NCBI RefSeq assembly: GCF_015831355.1
Contig: NZ_JADWYR010000001.1
Span: 62,001-126,000, forward strand
DNA length: 64,000 nucleotides
Direction: 5' to 3'
DNA from: Panacibacter microcysteis
GTDB lineage: Bacteria; Bacteroidota; Bacteroidia; Chitinophagales; Chitinophagaceae
The translations under genes and the position numbers were made by a program. Below, in pieces: positions 35,701 to 45,161 of the stretch (position 1 is the stretch's first letter; each line of letters starts with the position of its first letter). The notes beneath the pieces are model-generated. The model was given only the letters and a program-made list of their open reading frames with translations. It was not told the origin of the DNA and did not search any database.

Positions 35701-37244
35701 TGCGGCTGGTCGCTAAGAATAGCGAGTGGCACATCAGTACCCATAGAACCAATCGGTTCTTTGCCATCTACAGCCATGGGCGTGATAATGGTTTCCAGGT
35801 CTTCCGTGGAATAACCAAATGCTTTCTGGTATTTAAAAATCTGGTCACTTTCGAGGTGGGTAAACATCACTCTTGGTTCAGGCAACTCTTCGAGTCGAAT
35901 TTTGTATTTGTTCAGCCATTCGCCATATGGTTTCTGGGAACAGATCTGCTGCTTCAGTTCATCATCGCTTATAATACGGCCCTGCTCCATATCCACCACG
36001 AACATCTTACCTGGCTGAAGCCTGCCTTTTTCTTTTACCAGTGAGGGATGAACTGGTAACGCACCTGTTTCGGACGCCATGATTACACGGTCGTCTGTAG
36101 TAACACAATACCGGGAAGGCCGTAAACCGTTCCTGTCTAGTGTTGCCCCGATTATTTTTCCATCAGTAAATGAAATGGATGCCGGGCCATCCCATGGCTC
36201 CATGATAGAAGCATGATATTCATAAAATGCTTTCTTTACAGGATCCATCATGTCGTTACCATCCCATGCCTCCGGTATCAGCATCATCATTACATGTGGC
36301 AGCGAACGACCTGTAAGTGTAAGCAGCTCAATCATATTATCGAGACAGGCTGAATCACTTTGCCCACCGGTAACAATAGGCAACAGCATATCCATTTCTT
36401 CTTTTGTGAAGAATGGAGATACAAAGCCATGCTCGCTTGTTTTAAGCCAGTTAATATTGCCCTGTACGGTATTTATTTCACCGTTATGTGCTATAAACCT
36501 GAAAGGCTGTGCAAGTTTCCAGGAAGGAAATGTATTGGTAGCAAATCTTGAGTGTACAAGCCCGAATGCTGATACAACTCTTTTATTAGACAGGTCAGGA
36601 AAATAATCTCTAACCTGGGAACTGATCAGCTGACCCTTGTATATAACTGTTTTGTAAGACAGCGATGCAAGATAAAATCCGATCTCATCTTTGCGTACTG
36701 TACTGTTTATCGTATGCGTTGAGTAATTACGCAGGACATATAATTTGCGTTCAAATTCCAGCGGGTTATTGATGTGGTCCGGGCAAATAATAAAAACCTG
36801 TTCCATTTCCGGCTCCACAGATAAAGCCGTAGGACCAATGTTGGTTGGGTTTACCGGCACTTTCCTGTATGCAAGAATTTCAAGACCGAGTTTCTCCGCA
36901 CAACGGCTGAATATTTCACGGCATTCTTCACGCAAACGAATATCTCTTGGAAAAAAAATTACCCCTACACCATATTTGCCAAACGGCGGAAGGTGTACAC
37001 CCAGTTTACTGCATTCATCAAAGAAAAATTCGTGGGGGGTTTGTATCATAATACCTGCACCATCGCCGGTATTGTTTTCACAACCGCAGGCACCGCGGTG
37101 TTCCATATTTTCCAATACTGTAAGCGCATCGGAAATAATTTTATGGCTCTTATTTCCTTTAATATTTGCCACAAAACCAATACCACACGCATCATGCTCA
37201 AAGGAAGGATCGTACAGTCCTGCCATACGCTGTTGTTCAGTCAT
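32718..37244 (-). CDS. gltB: Glutamate synthase large subunit
   Basis: The 1508-residue alpha subunit; makes two glutamates from glutamine and 2-oxoglutarate. It begins with a short propeptide and the Ntn-type nucleophile Cys20 ([11 protein letters not shown]), which should be exposed by cleavage. The glutamine amidotransferase domain spans roughly 20-430, followed by the central domain and the FMN-binding synthase barrel at about 800-1200. The [3Fe-4S] cysteines are in CHLNTCPVG around residue 1130. A C-terminal beta-helix (GXGXR-type, [20 protein letters not shown]) closes the protein. Length is typical. Confidence 0.95.
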   Translation of the reverse strand: MTEQQRMAGLYDPSFEHDACGIGFVANIKGNKSHKIISDALTVLENMEHRGACGCENNTGDGAGIMIQTPHEFFFDECSKLGVHLPPFGKYGVGVIFFPRDIRLREECREIFSRCAEKLGLEILAYRKVPVNPTNIGPTALSVEPEMEQVFIICPDHINNPLEFERKLYVLRNYSTHTINSTVRKDEIGFYLASLSYKTVIYKGQLISSQVRDYFPDLSNKRVVSAFGLVHSRFATNTFPSWKLAQPFRFIAHNGEINTVQGNINWLKTSEHGFVSPFFTKEEMDMLLPIVTGGQSDSACLDNMIELLTLTGRSLPHVMMMLIPEAWDGNDMMDPVKKAFYEYHASIMEPWDGPASISFTDGKIIGATLDRNGLRPSRYCVTTDDRVIMASETGALPVHPSLVKEKGRLQPGKMFVVDMEQGRIISDDELKQQICSQKPYGEWLNKYKIRLEELPEPRVMFTHLESDQIFKYQKAFGYSTEDLETIITPMAVDGKEPIGSMGTDVPLAILSDQPQHLSSYFKQLFAQVTNPPIDPIRERMVMSLATFVGNNDNLLTEDPLSCHTVALKHPVLNNHELEQIRSIDTGIFQAKTLQTYFRADGKTGSLKRGLDRLCRYAEDAVHDGFEVIILCDRAVDSDHAAMPSLLATSAVHHHLIRKGLRGKVGLIVEAGDVWEVHHFACLLAFGATAINPYLALSTIRDLKLTGKIQTELDVEYLKKNYVKAVCDGLLKVFSKMGISTLQSYQGAQIFEIIGLNREVVDKYFTGATSRIEGMGLDEISNETLTKHYLAFSRKEIPVERLNTGGLYQWKRKGEFHLFNPQTIHLLQYATRMGDYTAFKKYSKLVNDQSEKACTLRSLFKFNHNRPSVSIDEVEPAENIFRRFATGAMSFGSISWEAHTTLAIAMNRLGGKSNTGEGGEDEARYKPLPNGDSMRSAIKQVASARFGVTSYYLTEADELQIKMAQGAKPGEGGQLPGHKVDDWIGKTRHATPGVGLISPPPHHDIYSIEDLAQLIFDLKNANRAARINVKLVSKAGVGTIAAGVAKAKADVILISGYDGGTGASPISSIKHAGLPWELGLAETHQTLVKNKLRSRVTVQADGQLKTGRDIAIAALLGAEEWGVATAALVVEGCIMMRKCHLNTCPVGVATQDPELRKRFTGDPEHVINLFKFLVQELREIMAELGFRTVNEMIGQADVLGMRENVTHWKYSKLDLSAILYKEPASEYVGLYKQEEQDHGLEDVLDWKLLEAAKPALENRQKVTGTFDIKNTDRTTGTILSNEITKIYKAEGLPADTIKYKFNGTAGQSFAAFNTKGVTFEVEGDANDYFGKGLSGAKLIIYPSKQSSFIPEENILIGNVAFYGATDGEAYIRGKAGERFCVRNSGARVVVEGVGDHGCEYMTGGVAVILGDTGRNFAAGMSGGIAYVYDVQGKFAGMCNKEMVELDPVDESDAAELHAMIQKHFDFTGSTVAQFVLKDFDNQLQHFVKVFPTDYKRALLQKKQSVQVSK

Positions 37245-37454
37245 ACACGCTTCTCTTATTTATTAACAAATTAAGGCAGGCAATCGCTATAAAATTACGA
37301 AAGAAATCGCAATTTTCATTGACAACTTTCAAACAATCTTAAAAACTATTACGAAATGGTGGATAAATAGCCGGTTTTTTGCAAAACCTATATCATCGCC
37401 GGGAAGCCGTCCTTTCAAATTTCGGATTTTTTTGGATTTCAACAGCAAATCATT

Positions 37455-37507
37455 GGGCATCGCCTGTTGTGTCACTCACTTGTACATGCTGAACTTTGTG
37501 CAGCATC
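37455..37507 (-). repeat. Dispersed intergenic repeat, subfamily B
   Basis: Core GTTGTGTCACTCACTTGT at 37466-37483, preceded by GGCATCGCCT. It reaches the stop codon of ispE, which is on the minus strand. Confidence 0.86.
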
Positions 37508-38330
37508 ATTCGAACACCCGAACAAAATAAGTACCTGGAAAATGTGCTGACTGAAGGGGCGCATTTTTTTCAAAAATGCCAAAGAATGTACTGCCGCTGC
37601 CGCTCATGGAAACATATAAAGCGCCGAGGTTTTGCAATTTTTCTTTTAACTCTTTCAAAGAGGGATGTGCGGAGAGCACCGGTGCTTCAAAATCGTTGAT
37701 GAGTTGCTGCTGCCATTTTTCTACAGGCTGCTGCACAATGTCTTTTATTGAATGCGGAGGCAGTGCGGGAATTACCCGGCTAAATGCCCAGCCCGTATTT
37801 ATATGAATACCGGGGTTTACGATAATGATTTTATAAGCACTCAAATCGAGCGGCAAGGTGTTCATCACCTCTCCGCGGCCGGTGGCAAAACAAGGTTTAT
37901 TATAAATAAAAAAAGGACAATCGCTGCCCAGTTGCAGTGCATACTGCACCAGCCGCTCTGCGTTTATGCCAAGGTTAAACTTATCGTTAAGGAGTTTCAA
38001 CGTAAAAGCTCCGTCGGCGCTTCCGCCGCCAAGGCCGGCCCCCATGGGAATGGCTTTGTGCAGGTGCATTTGTACAGGTGGTATTTGCGGAAATTCGTTT
38101 TTTAAAAGATGGTAAGCCTTTATGCAAAGATTGTTTTCTGCTGTGCCTTGCACAGGTAAACCGGACATGGAGAAATTGATACCTGCAGGTGCTGCGGCTG
38201 GTTGTATTACTTCAAGGGCGTCTGTAAGCGGAAGCGGGTAAAAAACGGTTTCAAGATCGTGGTAGCCGTCTGGTCTTTTGCGTATAATATTGAGACCAAG
38301 GTTTATTTTACAATTTGGGAAAACAACCAC
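37506..38330 (-). CDS. ispE: 4-(cytidine 5'-diphospho)-2-C-methyl-D-erythritol kinase
   Basis: GHMP kinase of the MEP isoprenoid pathway that phosphorylates CDP-ME at the 2-OH. The 274 residues show the substrate Lys in NCKINLGL (6-13), the ATP loop PMGAGLGGGSADGA (95-108) and the catalytic Asp within it. Length is typical. It has repeats on both sides: B copies at 37455 and 38354. Confidence 0.94.
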   Translation of the reverse strand: MVVFPNCKINLGLNIIRKRPDGYHDLETVFYPLPLTDALEVIQPAAAPAGINFSMSGLPVQGTAENNLCIKAYHLLKNEFPQIPPVQMHLHKAIPMGAGLGGGSADGAFTLKLLNDKFNLGINAERLVQYALQLGSDCPFFIYNKPCFATGRGEVMNTLPLDLSAYKIIIVNPGIHINTGWAFSRVIPALPPHSIKDIVQQPVEKWQQQLINDFEAPVLSAHPSLKELKEKLQNLGALYVSMSGSGSTFFGIFEKNAPLQSAHFPGTYFVRVFE

Positions 38331-38353
38331 GTTTAAAAAGTTGAGATGTTACA

Positions 38354-38431
38354 CCCGGAGTGTTGAATAATGATCTGAAAGCACAAGTGAGTGACACAAC
38401 CGGCGATGCCAGAAGCACTGCTGCCGGCTAC
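38354..38431 (+). repeat. Dispersed intergenic repeat, subfamily B
   Basis: Core ACAAGTGAGTGACACAAC at 38383-38400, from CCCGGAGTGTTGAATAATGA to CTGCTGCCGGC. Just before the stop codon of the BFN gene (minus strand). The left half resembles subfamily A. Confidence 0.87.
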
Positions 38432-38437
38432 CTAAAA

Positions 38438-39022
38438 TTATTTTCGCTTATTTATTTCGTCTCTTATTGCGATAGCTTTTATGTAGTCTTCCTGCTCCAG
38501 CACATCATTGAGGAGCGTGTTCAGTTCTTCCAGGCTCATTTTAGAAAGCTCTTCCCTGGAAGTTTCGGACACTTCTTCCACCGGTATATCAGACGATTTT
38601 TTCTTATTGTTGTCTTCCATAAGAATGCCTGCGCTTTCGAGGATGTTGTCATAAGTATAAATGGGGCATCCAAAACGAACGGCTAAAGCAAGTGCATCGC
38701 TGGTGCGGCTGTCGATCTCTACCGTATCGTGCTCGCTGATGCAAATAAGCTTGGAGTAAAAAATGCCTTCCTGCAGATCGTTGATAACAATTTCCATGAG
38801 CTCTACATTAAAAGCATTCATAAAGTTTTTCATAAGGTCGTGCGTAAGCGGTCTGCTTGGCTGCATTCTTTCGAGCGCAACTGCTATGGCCTGTGCTTCA
38901 AAACCACCGATAACAATGGGCAAACGGCGCAAACCATTCACTTCTCCTAACACGACCGCGTAGGAATGCGTTTGAGTAATGCTATGTGACAGCGCCACGA
39001 TTTCCAGTTCTATCTTCTTCAT
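38438..39022 (-). CDS. Bifunctional nuclease family protein with UVR-like tail
   Basis: A 194-residue protein of the DUF151/bifunctional nuclease family (residues about 1-130: RLPIVIGGFEAQAIA, SRTSDALALAVR). After an acidic linker comes a C-terminal helical hairpin (LEELNTLLNDVLEQEDYIKA, about 165-194) that resembles a UvrB/UvrC motif. The family name comes from the plant protein BFN; the bacterial activity is not well established. A promoter-like box at 39052-39059 lies 30 bases upstream. Confidence 0.85.
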   Translation of the reverse strand: MKKIELEIVALSHSITQTHSYAVVLGEVNGLRRLPIVIGGFEAQAIAVALERMQPSRPLTHDLMKNFMNAFNVELMEIVINDLQEGIFYSKLICISEHDTVEIDSRTSDALALAVRFGCPIYTYDNILESAGILMEDNNKKKSSDIPVEEVSETSREELSKMSLEELNTLLNDVLEQEDYIKAIAIRDEINKRK

Positions 39023-39051
39023 AATCCGTACAAAAAGTATTTCTTGGTTGG

Positions 39052-39059
39052 CAAAAGTA
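39052..39059 (-). promoter_or_regulatory. Putative -7 promoter box of the BFN gene
   Basis: TACTTTTG on the minus strand matches TAnnTTTG, 30 bases before the ATG at 39022; no clean -33 element is seen. Confidence 0.45.
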
Positions 39060-39143
39060 AAGATTTAAGTCATTTAAAGATATTTTGAAAAAACGAACCC
39101 TGTCATTCGGTGCTATTTAACCGGTTTTAATGACTGTGGCAAT

Positions 39144-39171
39144 AAAAAACCGCTATTAAAATTAACAGCGG
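39144..39171 (-). terminator. Intrinsic terminator of the PDZ gene
   Basis: Stem CCGCT-A-TTAA / TTAA-C-AGCGG (39150-39171) with one mismatch. On the minus strand it is followed by six T's (39149-39144). It ends the gene at 39206-40243. Confidence 0.8.
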
Positions 39172-39205
39172 CTTCTTTACACATGAGAATATATATTGAT
39201 TGAAC

Positions 39206-40243
39206 CTACAGATCGGTTGTTTTCAATTCTTTTGGAAACCTGATATTGATTACCTGTGGTTTTCCATCTCTGAGGATATCCAGTTTTACGGTATCGCCCT
39301 GTTTAGCATTTCTCATTACGTCTTTCAGTTCCTGCAAAGACGTGATCGCTTTACCGTTAACGGAAGTGATGATATCATTTTCCTGGATGCCTGCCTTACC
39401 AGCGGCCTCATCTGCGTCTACATCCAACACTTTTACACCTTTGCCATCTTCTGTTTCCTGGATTTGTACACCGAGGCGGGGCTTATTGCTCCAGTCGAAA
39501 GGATATCCATTACCAAAACCTTCTACACGGGGTGCTCTTCTGTTGAAGTACATATTTCCTGCATCGTCGTTATTGTTATTCCACGAATAAACCCTCACCT
39601 GTTTGTTTTCGCCCAATACAACGGTTGCTTTATTTTCTTTGCCATCGCGTTTGTAGGTTATGGTTACTTTTTCTTCGGGCTTGTAAGATCCTATTGCTTT
39701 ATAGAGATCATCAGCATCAGTAATTTTTGTGTCGTTTACTTTGGTAATTATATCGCCGGTTTTAAAACCCGCTTTTTCTGCTGCGCTTTCTTTGGTTACT
39801 TCTGTAATAGACGCGCCGTCAGCCACCTTTTTGGTCATTACACCCAGGAAGGCTTTGTTGCTGCGTATTTCCCTGATTATGTTACCGTCAAAATCGCCAC
39901 TGAAATCTTCTGTATCGAAACTACCGCCAAAAGAACCGGGAGCCATTGCTACAGGTGGCAAAGGCGGCATAACCATATCAAAGTCTTCCCCATTTTTTAG
40001 TATCAGTAAATCATCGCTCTTAAAATCTTCTACTGGCTTACCATTTACAGTAACCTGGTCTCCTTCTATTACAATCGTCATTTTTTCCTTTGAGTTGCCC
40101 TTTTTGCGAATAATGACATCACTCTCCTTTTTTTCCCTCTTTTCTTTCTTTTCCTTTAATTCCTCTTTCTCAGTTTGTGCAAATAGCCCGGTTGTAAAAA
40201 CCAGGGATAATCCAAGTAAAACCGGTTTGATGAAGGCTTTCAT
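39206..40243 (-). CDS. Secreted double-PDZ protein
   Basis: A 345-residue exported protein. Signal peptide 1-23 (ends GLFAQ), then a very Lys/Glu-rich segment (24-47). Two PDZ domains are visible: one around residues 130-215 (AFLGVMTKK, AAEKAGFKTGDIITKVNDT) and one around 255-340 (PRLGVQIQE, AGIQENDIITSVNG). No protease domain is present, although the layout resembles the C-terminal half of HtrA. It probably binds envelope proteins' C-termini or modulates a separate protease. Promoter-like box at 40281-40288, terminator at 39144-39171, so it is monocistronic. Confidence 0.82.
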   Translation of the reverse strand: MKAFIKPVLLGLSLVFTTGLFAQTEKEELKEKKEKREKKESDVIIRKKGNSKEKMTIVIEGDQVTVNGKPVEDFKSDDLLILKNGEDFDMVMPPLPPVAMAPGSFGGSFDTEDFSGDFDGNIIREIRSNKAFLGVMTKKVADGASITEVTKESAAEKAGFKTGDIITKVNDTKITDADDLYKAIGSYKPEEKVTITYKRDGKENKATVVLGENKQVRVYSWNNNNDDAGNMYFNRRAPRVEGFGNGYPFDWSNKPRLGVQIQETEDGKGVKVLDVDADEAAGKAGIQENDIITSVNGKAITSLQELKDVMRNAKQGDTVKLDILRDGKPQVINIRFPKELKTTDL

Positions 40244-40280
40244 GTTTATAAGTTTATTTTCTACGAAGTTTTTAGTAGAT

Positions 40281-40288
40281 CAAATATA
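40281..40288 (-). promoter_or_regulatory. Putative -7 promoter box of the PDZ gene
   Basis: TATATTTG on the minus strand matches TAnnTTTG, about 38 bases upstream of the ATG at 40243. A -33 TTTG at consensus spacing is not evident. Confidence 0.5.
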
Positions 40289-40391
40289 GAAACATTTTTC
40301 AAATACGAAAAGTTTCGGAAATGTTAAATCAAAAAATTACATTGGTTGTCGCCGGGTATATCATATTTAAAAAATATTATATATTTAAACC

Positions 40392-42473
40392 ATGCACCCG
40401 GCCAATATTTTTATAAAAAGACTGCCGTTATTAAGGTTATTACTGGCTGTTATTGCTGGTATTCTTTGCCAGTGGTATATGAAGACAAATGTGTTCCTGC
40501 TGTTTTGTATTGGTTGCTGTGGGGCAATTTTACTGCTGGTATATTCCATTTTACCGCGCTTCCTGAAATATAAGCTGTCCACTCTTCAGGGCGTCTTGAT
40601 ACTCTTGCTGTTTTTTATCACCGGTGCGGTTGCTGTATACATAAAAGACGTACGGAATGATGCCGTATTCTTTGGCAACTACAGCAACGAAGGTATTCCT
40701 ATGCTTGTAAAACTTGAAGAACCCATTGTTACAAAAGAACGTTCCTACAAGGCGCTGGCCAGCGTAAAACTGGTAAAGCACGACCAAACCTGGAAAAGTA
40801 CCACAGGAAATATCCTGCTCTATTTTAAAAAAGACAGCGCCGCTACAAAACTTACCTACGGCTCCAGGCTTATCATAACCAAACCTTTACAGCAAATAAA
40901 AAACAACGGCAACCCGGGCGCATTTCACTACAGCCGTTACTGCCTTTTTCATGGTATTACAGCGCAGGTTTATTTAAATGAAAATGATTATACGCTGGTT
41001 GCCAACACGGAGGAATACTGGCTGGATAGATATCGCTTTAAGCTAAGAGACGCAGCCATTGCTACATTGCAGGAATACATACCTGGCGTTGCCGCGCAGG
41101 GTGTGGCAGAGGCGCTGCTTATCGGTTACCGGGAAGATCTTGATAAAGACCTGGTACAGGCGTATAGCAATACGGGGGTTGTACATATCATTGCCATCAG
41201 TGGTTTACACCTTGGAATGATCTATGCACTGCTGGTATGGCTTTTCAAAAGATTCAGCAGGTTTCGCTTTGTGAAGTGGCTGCGCCCTGTAGTTATATTA
41301 TTGGTGCTTTGGGCATTTACGCTGGTAGCCGGCGCGGCGCCGTCAATCATGCGATCGGCGGTGATGTTTTCATTTATTGTACTTGGCGAGACCATTGGCC
41401 GTAGAACAAACATGTATAACACACTGGCAGCATCCGCTTTCTGCATGCTCATCTCAGATCCTTTTATGCTTTGGGATGTAGGTTTCCTGCTTTCTTATGC
41501 AGCGGTAATAAGCATCATTACATTTCGCAAACCCATATACAACTGGCTGTTCTATCAAAATAAATTACTCAACGGTTTATGGGGCCTTACATCAGTTACC
41601 CTGTCGGCACAGGTATTAACCATTCCAATTGTGGTATTCTATTTTCACCAGTTTCCTAATTTTTTCCTGGTAACAAACTTTGTTGCAGTACCACTCTCCG
41701 GAATAATACTTTACGGCGAAATTTTGTTGCTGATTATAGCACCAATTATACCGCTGGCAAAATTCATTGGCTACCTCCTGGGCTATATGCTTACAGCCAT
41801 GAACGGTTATATTGAGAATATTAATGCTTTACCCGTGGCAGTATGGAACAACCTGCAATTGTCTGTTACAGAAACCTGGCTGTTATATGGCGTATTCGTC
41901 TGCGTTGCAGCATGGCTGATGTTGAAAAGAAACAAAATGCTGATAGCAGCGTTATCATTTGCATGCGCCTATTCCATTATACTTTCTGCTGATTATATCA
42001 AAACAAACGGGCAACAAAAGCTGGTTGTTTACAATGTAAATAAACATACAGCTATCGATTTACTGCAGGGCGACAGCTTTCATTTTTCCGGGAGTGATGA
42101 TCTGAGGCAGGACGGTTTTTTACGCAACTTTCATCTTAAACCAGCAAGGGTCTTGTACCGGGCCAATATACCCGGTAAACCGTTGATCACCGCCAACAGT
42201 ATCTATACAATCCATCACAAAAAAGTGCTTTGGCTATCTTCAAACATTACGGCACACAGTACTGCGGCAAAAATACCTGTTGATATCCTGGTCATTTCTG
42301 CCAACCGAAAAATTGATATGAACCAGCTACAACAGGCATTTGATGCAAAGCTGATCATTTTCGACAGCAGCAACCCGCTGTGGAAAATACAACAATGGAA
42401 AAAAGATTGCGACAGCCTACATTTGCGCTTCCATTCAATACCCGGTAGCGGTGCCTTTGTAATGGATCTTTAG
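40392..42473 (+). CDS. comEC: ComEC/Rec2-type competence membrane protein
   Basis: A 693-residue inner-membrane protein of the DNA-uptake channel family. There are two N-terminal membrane segments (about residues 10-75), an OB-like loop region (DUF4131, about 80-200), and the ComEC core of many TM segments with the competence motif HIIAISGLHLGMIY (about 265-278). The last 150 residues (KLVVYNVNKHTAIDL to the end) replace the usual metallo-beta-lactamase domain but show no histidine/aspartate metal-binding set. So it is ComEC with a divergent or inactive tail. Other competence genes are not in the window. Confidence 0.88.
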   Translation: MHPANIFIKRLPLLRLLLAVIAGILCQWYMKTNVFLLFCIGCCGAILLLVYSILPRFLKYKLSTLQGVLILLLFFITGAVAVYIKDVRNDAVFFGNYSNEGIPMLVKLEEPIVTKERSYKALASVKLVKHDQTWKSTTGNILLYFKKDSAATKLTYGSRLIITKPLQQIKNNGNPGAFHYSRYCLFHGITAQVYLNENDYTLVANTEEYWLDRYRFKLRDAAIATLQEYIPGVAAQGVAEALLIGYREDLDKDLVQAYSNTGVVHIIAISGLHLGMIYALLVWLFKRFSRFRFVKWLRPVVILLVLWAFTLVAGAAPSIMRSAVMFSFIVLGETIGRRTNMYNTLAASAFCMLISDPFMLWDVGFLLSYAAVISIITFRKPIYNWLFYQNKLLNGLWGLTSVTLSAQVLTIPIVVFYFHQFPNFFLVTNFVAVPLSGIILYGEILLLIIAPIIPLAKFIGYLLGYMLTAMNGYIENINALPVAVWNNLQLSVTETWLLYGVFVCVAAWLMLKRNKMLIAALSFACAYSIILSADYIKTNGQQKLVVYNVNKHTAIDLLQGDSFHFSGSDDLRQDGFLRNFHLKPARVLYRANIPGKPLITANSIYTIHHKKVLWLSSNITAHSTAAKIPVDILVISANRKIDMNQLQQAFDAKLIIFDSSNPLWKIQQWKKDCDSLHLRFHSIPGSGAFVMDL

Positions 42474-42487
42474 TTAATTTTTTTTAT

Positions 42488-42612
42488 GGGCCCGGCTTTT
42501 GGAACACAGATGAGGCTTCGTTGCGTCGCACTCTTCTACACCTTGTTCAATAATGAGCTGAACGATGCAGTGAGTGACACAACAGGTGATGCCACCTGTA
42601 CTATTGCCGGCA
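42488..42612. repeat. Head-to-head pair of subfamilies A and B
   Basis: A core on the minus strand at 42520-42537 and B core on the plus strand at 42566-42583, separated by 28 bases. The two related cores face each other and could fold into one long imperfect hairpin. Between the comEC stop and the purH start. Confidence 0.87.
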
Positions 42613-42639
42613 AACAAATTATCCTTCAATCTACGCGAT

Positions 42640-44142
42640 ATGCAAAAGAAAATTCAGTCTGCATTGATCTCTGTTTTTTACAAAGACGGTCTTGAACCAC
42701 TGGTTAAAACATTAAGTAAATCAGGTGTAACCATTTACTCTACCGGCGGTACACAAAAATTTATTGAAGACCTTGGTATAAGCTGTGTTCCTGTCGAAAG
42801 CCTTACCACGTACCCTTCTATACTCGGAGGCCGCGTAAAAACATTGCATCCTGCAGTGTTTGGTGGCATTCTTGGCAGACGCAATGTAGAGCAGGATTTA
42901 AACGAAATGAAAGCGTACAACATACCGGAAATTGACCTGGTAATAGTTGACCTCTACCCTTTTGAAGAAACACTGCGTACCACCAGTGAAGAAAAACTGA
43001 TCATTGAAAAAATTGATATCGGCGGGCCGTCAATGATTCGCGCAGCGGCTAAAAATTTCAGGGATCTTGTAGTGGTTGCAGCAAAAGACGATTATGCCGG
43101 TCTTGTAGAACTACTGGAAAGTCAGCAGGGTGAAACCAGCCTGGAACAGCGTAAAGCTTTTGCTGCAAAAGCATTTGAGGTGGTAATGAATTATGATATT
43201 GCCATCAACAATTATTTCAATGGCACCATCTTAAAACCTCTGGGGCATAAACAGTCTATGCGTTATGGTGAAAACCCACACCAGCAAGCATCTTTCTATG
43301 GCGATCTTACTGAGGTGTTTACCCAACTAAACGGGAAAGAACTTTCTTACAACAACCTTGTTGATGTTGATGCTGCTGTGCAACTCATACAGGAATTTAC
43401 AGATACCACTTTCGCAATCATCAAACATACCAGTGTGTGCGGCGTAGCTGCAAGAGCTACCGTAAAAGAAAGCTGGGATGCTGCACTTGCCGGCGATCCT
43501 GAAAGTGCATTTGGCGGTGTACTTGTTTGCAACGGTGCTATTGATAAAGCAACTGCTGAAGCAATCAATGAAATATTCTTTGAAGTATTGATTGCGCCTT
43601 CTTTCGATGAGGATGCACTTGCCATTTTAAAAAGCAAGAAGAACAGGATTTTGCTGGTATTAAAAAATGATAGTGCAAAACTTACCATGCAGTTCAAATC
43701 TGTACTAAACGGTACGCTGGTGCAGAGCACAGATGAAGGAAATTATACAGAATGGAAAGAAGTTGGCGGCAGGCAAACAACGGCAGCAGAAAAAGACGAC
43801 CTTACTTTTGCAAACATTGTTTGCAAACATCTCAAAAGCAATGCCATTGCGTTGATCAGGAACAAACAGCTTGTAGGCAAGGGCTGCGGGCAAACAAGCC
43901 GCGTAGATTCTTTACGCCAGAGCATTACAAAAGCCAAACAATTCAATTTTGATCTGCAGGGCGCTGTACTGGCCAGCGATGCATTCTTTCCGTTTAACGA
44001 TTGTGTGCAAATTGCACATGCAGAAGGCATAGAAGCTTTTATACAGCCTGGTGGTTCTGTGCGCGACAAAGACAGCATTGAATATTGTGTACAGCATAAC
44101 CTTGCCATGGTTATGACCGGCATGCGGCATTTTAAACATTAA
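42640..44142 (+). CDS. purH: Bifunctional AICAR formyltransferase / IMP cyclohydrolase
   Basis: The last two steps of IMP synthesis. With the ATG at 42640 it has 500 residues; an open frame to 42574 exists, but those residues are encoded within the repeat. The N-terminal MGS-like IMP cyclohydrolase domain includes STGGTQKFIEDL and GGRVKTLHPAVFGGIL. The AICAR transformylase domain (about 200-500) includes RYGENPHQQA and the catalytic Lys-His in IIKHTSVCG. The latter replaces the usual K-H-x-N-P-C-G with K-H-T-S-V-C-G. Confidence 0.94.
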   Translation: MQKKIQSALISVFYKDGLEPLVKTLSKSGVTIYSTGGTQKFIEDLGISCVPVESLTTYPSILGGRVKTLHPAVFGGILGRRNVEQDLNEMKAYNIPEIDLVIVDLYPFEETLRTTSEEKLIIEKIDIGGPSMIRAAAKNFRDLVVVAAKDDYAGLVELLESQQGETSLEQRKAFAAKAFEVVMNYDIAINNYFNGTILKPLGHKQSMRYGENPHQQASFYGDLTEVFTQLNGKELSYNNLVDVDAAVQLIQEFTDTTFAIIKHTSVCGVAARATVKESWDAALAGDPESAFGGVLVCNGAIDKATAEAINEIFFEVLIAPSFDEDALAILKSKKNRILLVLKNDSAKLTMQFKSVLNGTLVQSTDEGNYTEWKEVGGRQTTAAEKDDLTFANIVCKHLKSNAIALIRNKQLVGKGCGQTSRVDSLRQSITKAKQFNFDLQGAVLASDAFFPFNDCVQIAHAEGIEAFIQPGGSVRDKDSIEYCVQHNLAMVMTGMRHFKH

Positions 44143-44156
44143 GCAGGTAAAACTAA

Positions 44157-45050
44157 TTGCAAACAAGCATAAAAAATAAAGCCTATCTCTCCCTTACCGC
44201 AACCAGTATAATATGGGGCACCACGTGGGTTGCCAGCAGAATTGGTGTAGAAGATGTTCCGGGTTTACAGGTATCATACCTGCGCCAGTTTCTTGCCGGT
44301 TGTATACTACTTACTTTCTACTTTATTAAAGGAGAAAAACTACCAACATGGCCACAGTTCAGGTGGCTCTTTGTGCTATCCATCTTCATGTTTGTATTGG
44401 CAAATGGTTTTAGTACCTGGAGCGTAAAATATATACCCAGCGGGCTGGCATCACTCATCAGTGCGCTTGCGCCCATTTTTGTGGTGCTGATCGACCTGGT
44501 ATTTTTCAGGCAATTCAAAAATTCAGGCCTCACTTATGTTGGTCTTTTTATCGGCTTTGCGGGTGTAGGATTGGTGTTTTATGAAAACGCTTTTCACCAG
44601 CAACCGGAAGGATATTTTCTCGGTGTTATTTACGGCCTTATTGCCATGCTTGCATGGAGTATTGGCACCATCTTTTTAACACGCAATAAATACAACGTAA
44701 ACCCATACTATGCCATGGGCTGGCAAATGTTTCTCAGCTCATTTATGATATTTGCTCTTGCAAAAGTTACCGGCAATGATATACCCGTTAGTGAAGTGCC
44801 TTTAAAAACCTGGGGCGCTATTGCCTACCTTATTATTGCGGGTTCCGTATTTGCCTTCGCCGCATTTATTTACTCCATCAAACATTTACCTGTTGCTATT
44901 GCTTCTTTATACGCTTACATCAATCCTATCGTAGCGATGATCTGCGGCACCCTTATACTAGATGAACCTTTTACATTAAACCTTCTTTTAGGAGCGGTGG
45001 TAACTTTAGTGGGCGTGTACCTTGTTAATTACAGTGTAAAAAAAGTATAG
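44157..45050 (+). CDS. EamA/DMT-superfamily transporter
   Basis: A 297-residue inner-membrane protein with about ten hydrophobic segments and two EamA repeats (residues about 7-145 and 150-290); the second ends in the conserved SLYAYINPIVAMICG block. The family exports amino acids, nucleosides and other metabolites; the substrate is unknown. The start is TTG at 44157, 14 bases after the purH stop, so it probably shares the purH transcript. Confidence 0.85.
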   Translation: MQTSIKNKAYLSLTATSIIWGTTWVASRIGVEDVPGLQVSYLRQFLAGCILLTFYFIKGEKLPTWPQFRWLFVLSIFMFVLANGFSTWSVKYIPSGLASLISALAPIFVVLIDLVFFRQFKNSGLTYVGLFIGFAGVGLVFYENAFHQQPEGYFLGVIYGLIAMLAWSIGTIFLTRNKYNVNPYYAMGWQMFLSSFMIFALAKVTGNDIPVSEVPLKTWGAIAYLIIAGSVFAFAAFIYSIKHLPVAIASLYAYINPIVAMICGTLILDEPFTLNLLLGAVVTLVGVYLVNYSVKKV

Positions 45051-45062
45051 CAAATTTTTATA

Positions 45063-45152
45063 TACCCGGCATTGGTAACACAGATTAAGCTGTTGTTGCG
45101 TCGCACTCTTGTACTGTATAACATTATGGAGCATCGATGGTGCATATCCGGG
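45063..45152 (-). repeat. Dispersed intergenic repeat, subfamily A
   Basis: Core GTTGCGTCGCACTCTTGT at 45095-45112, framed by CCCGGCATTGGTA and the far CCGGG. Between two convergent genes. Confidence 0.87.
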
Positions 45153-45161
45153 AGGTTAGCA

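Noticed and set aside
39206-40243. PDZ protein as an HtrA protease
   Set aside because: No His-Asp-Ser protease domain; two PDZ domains only.
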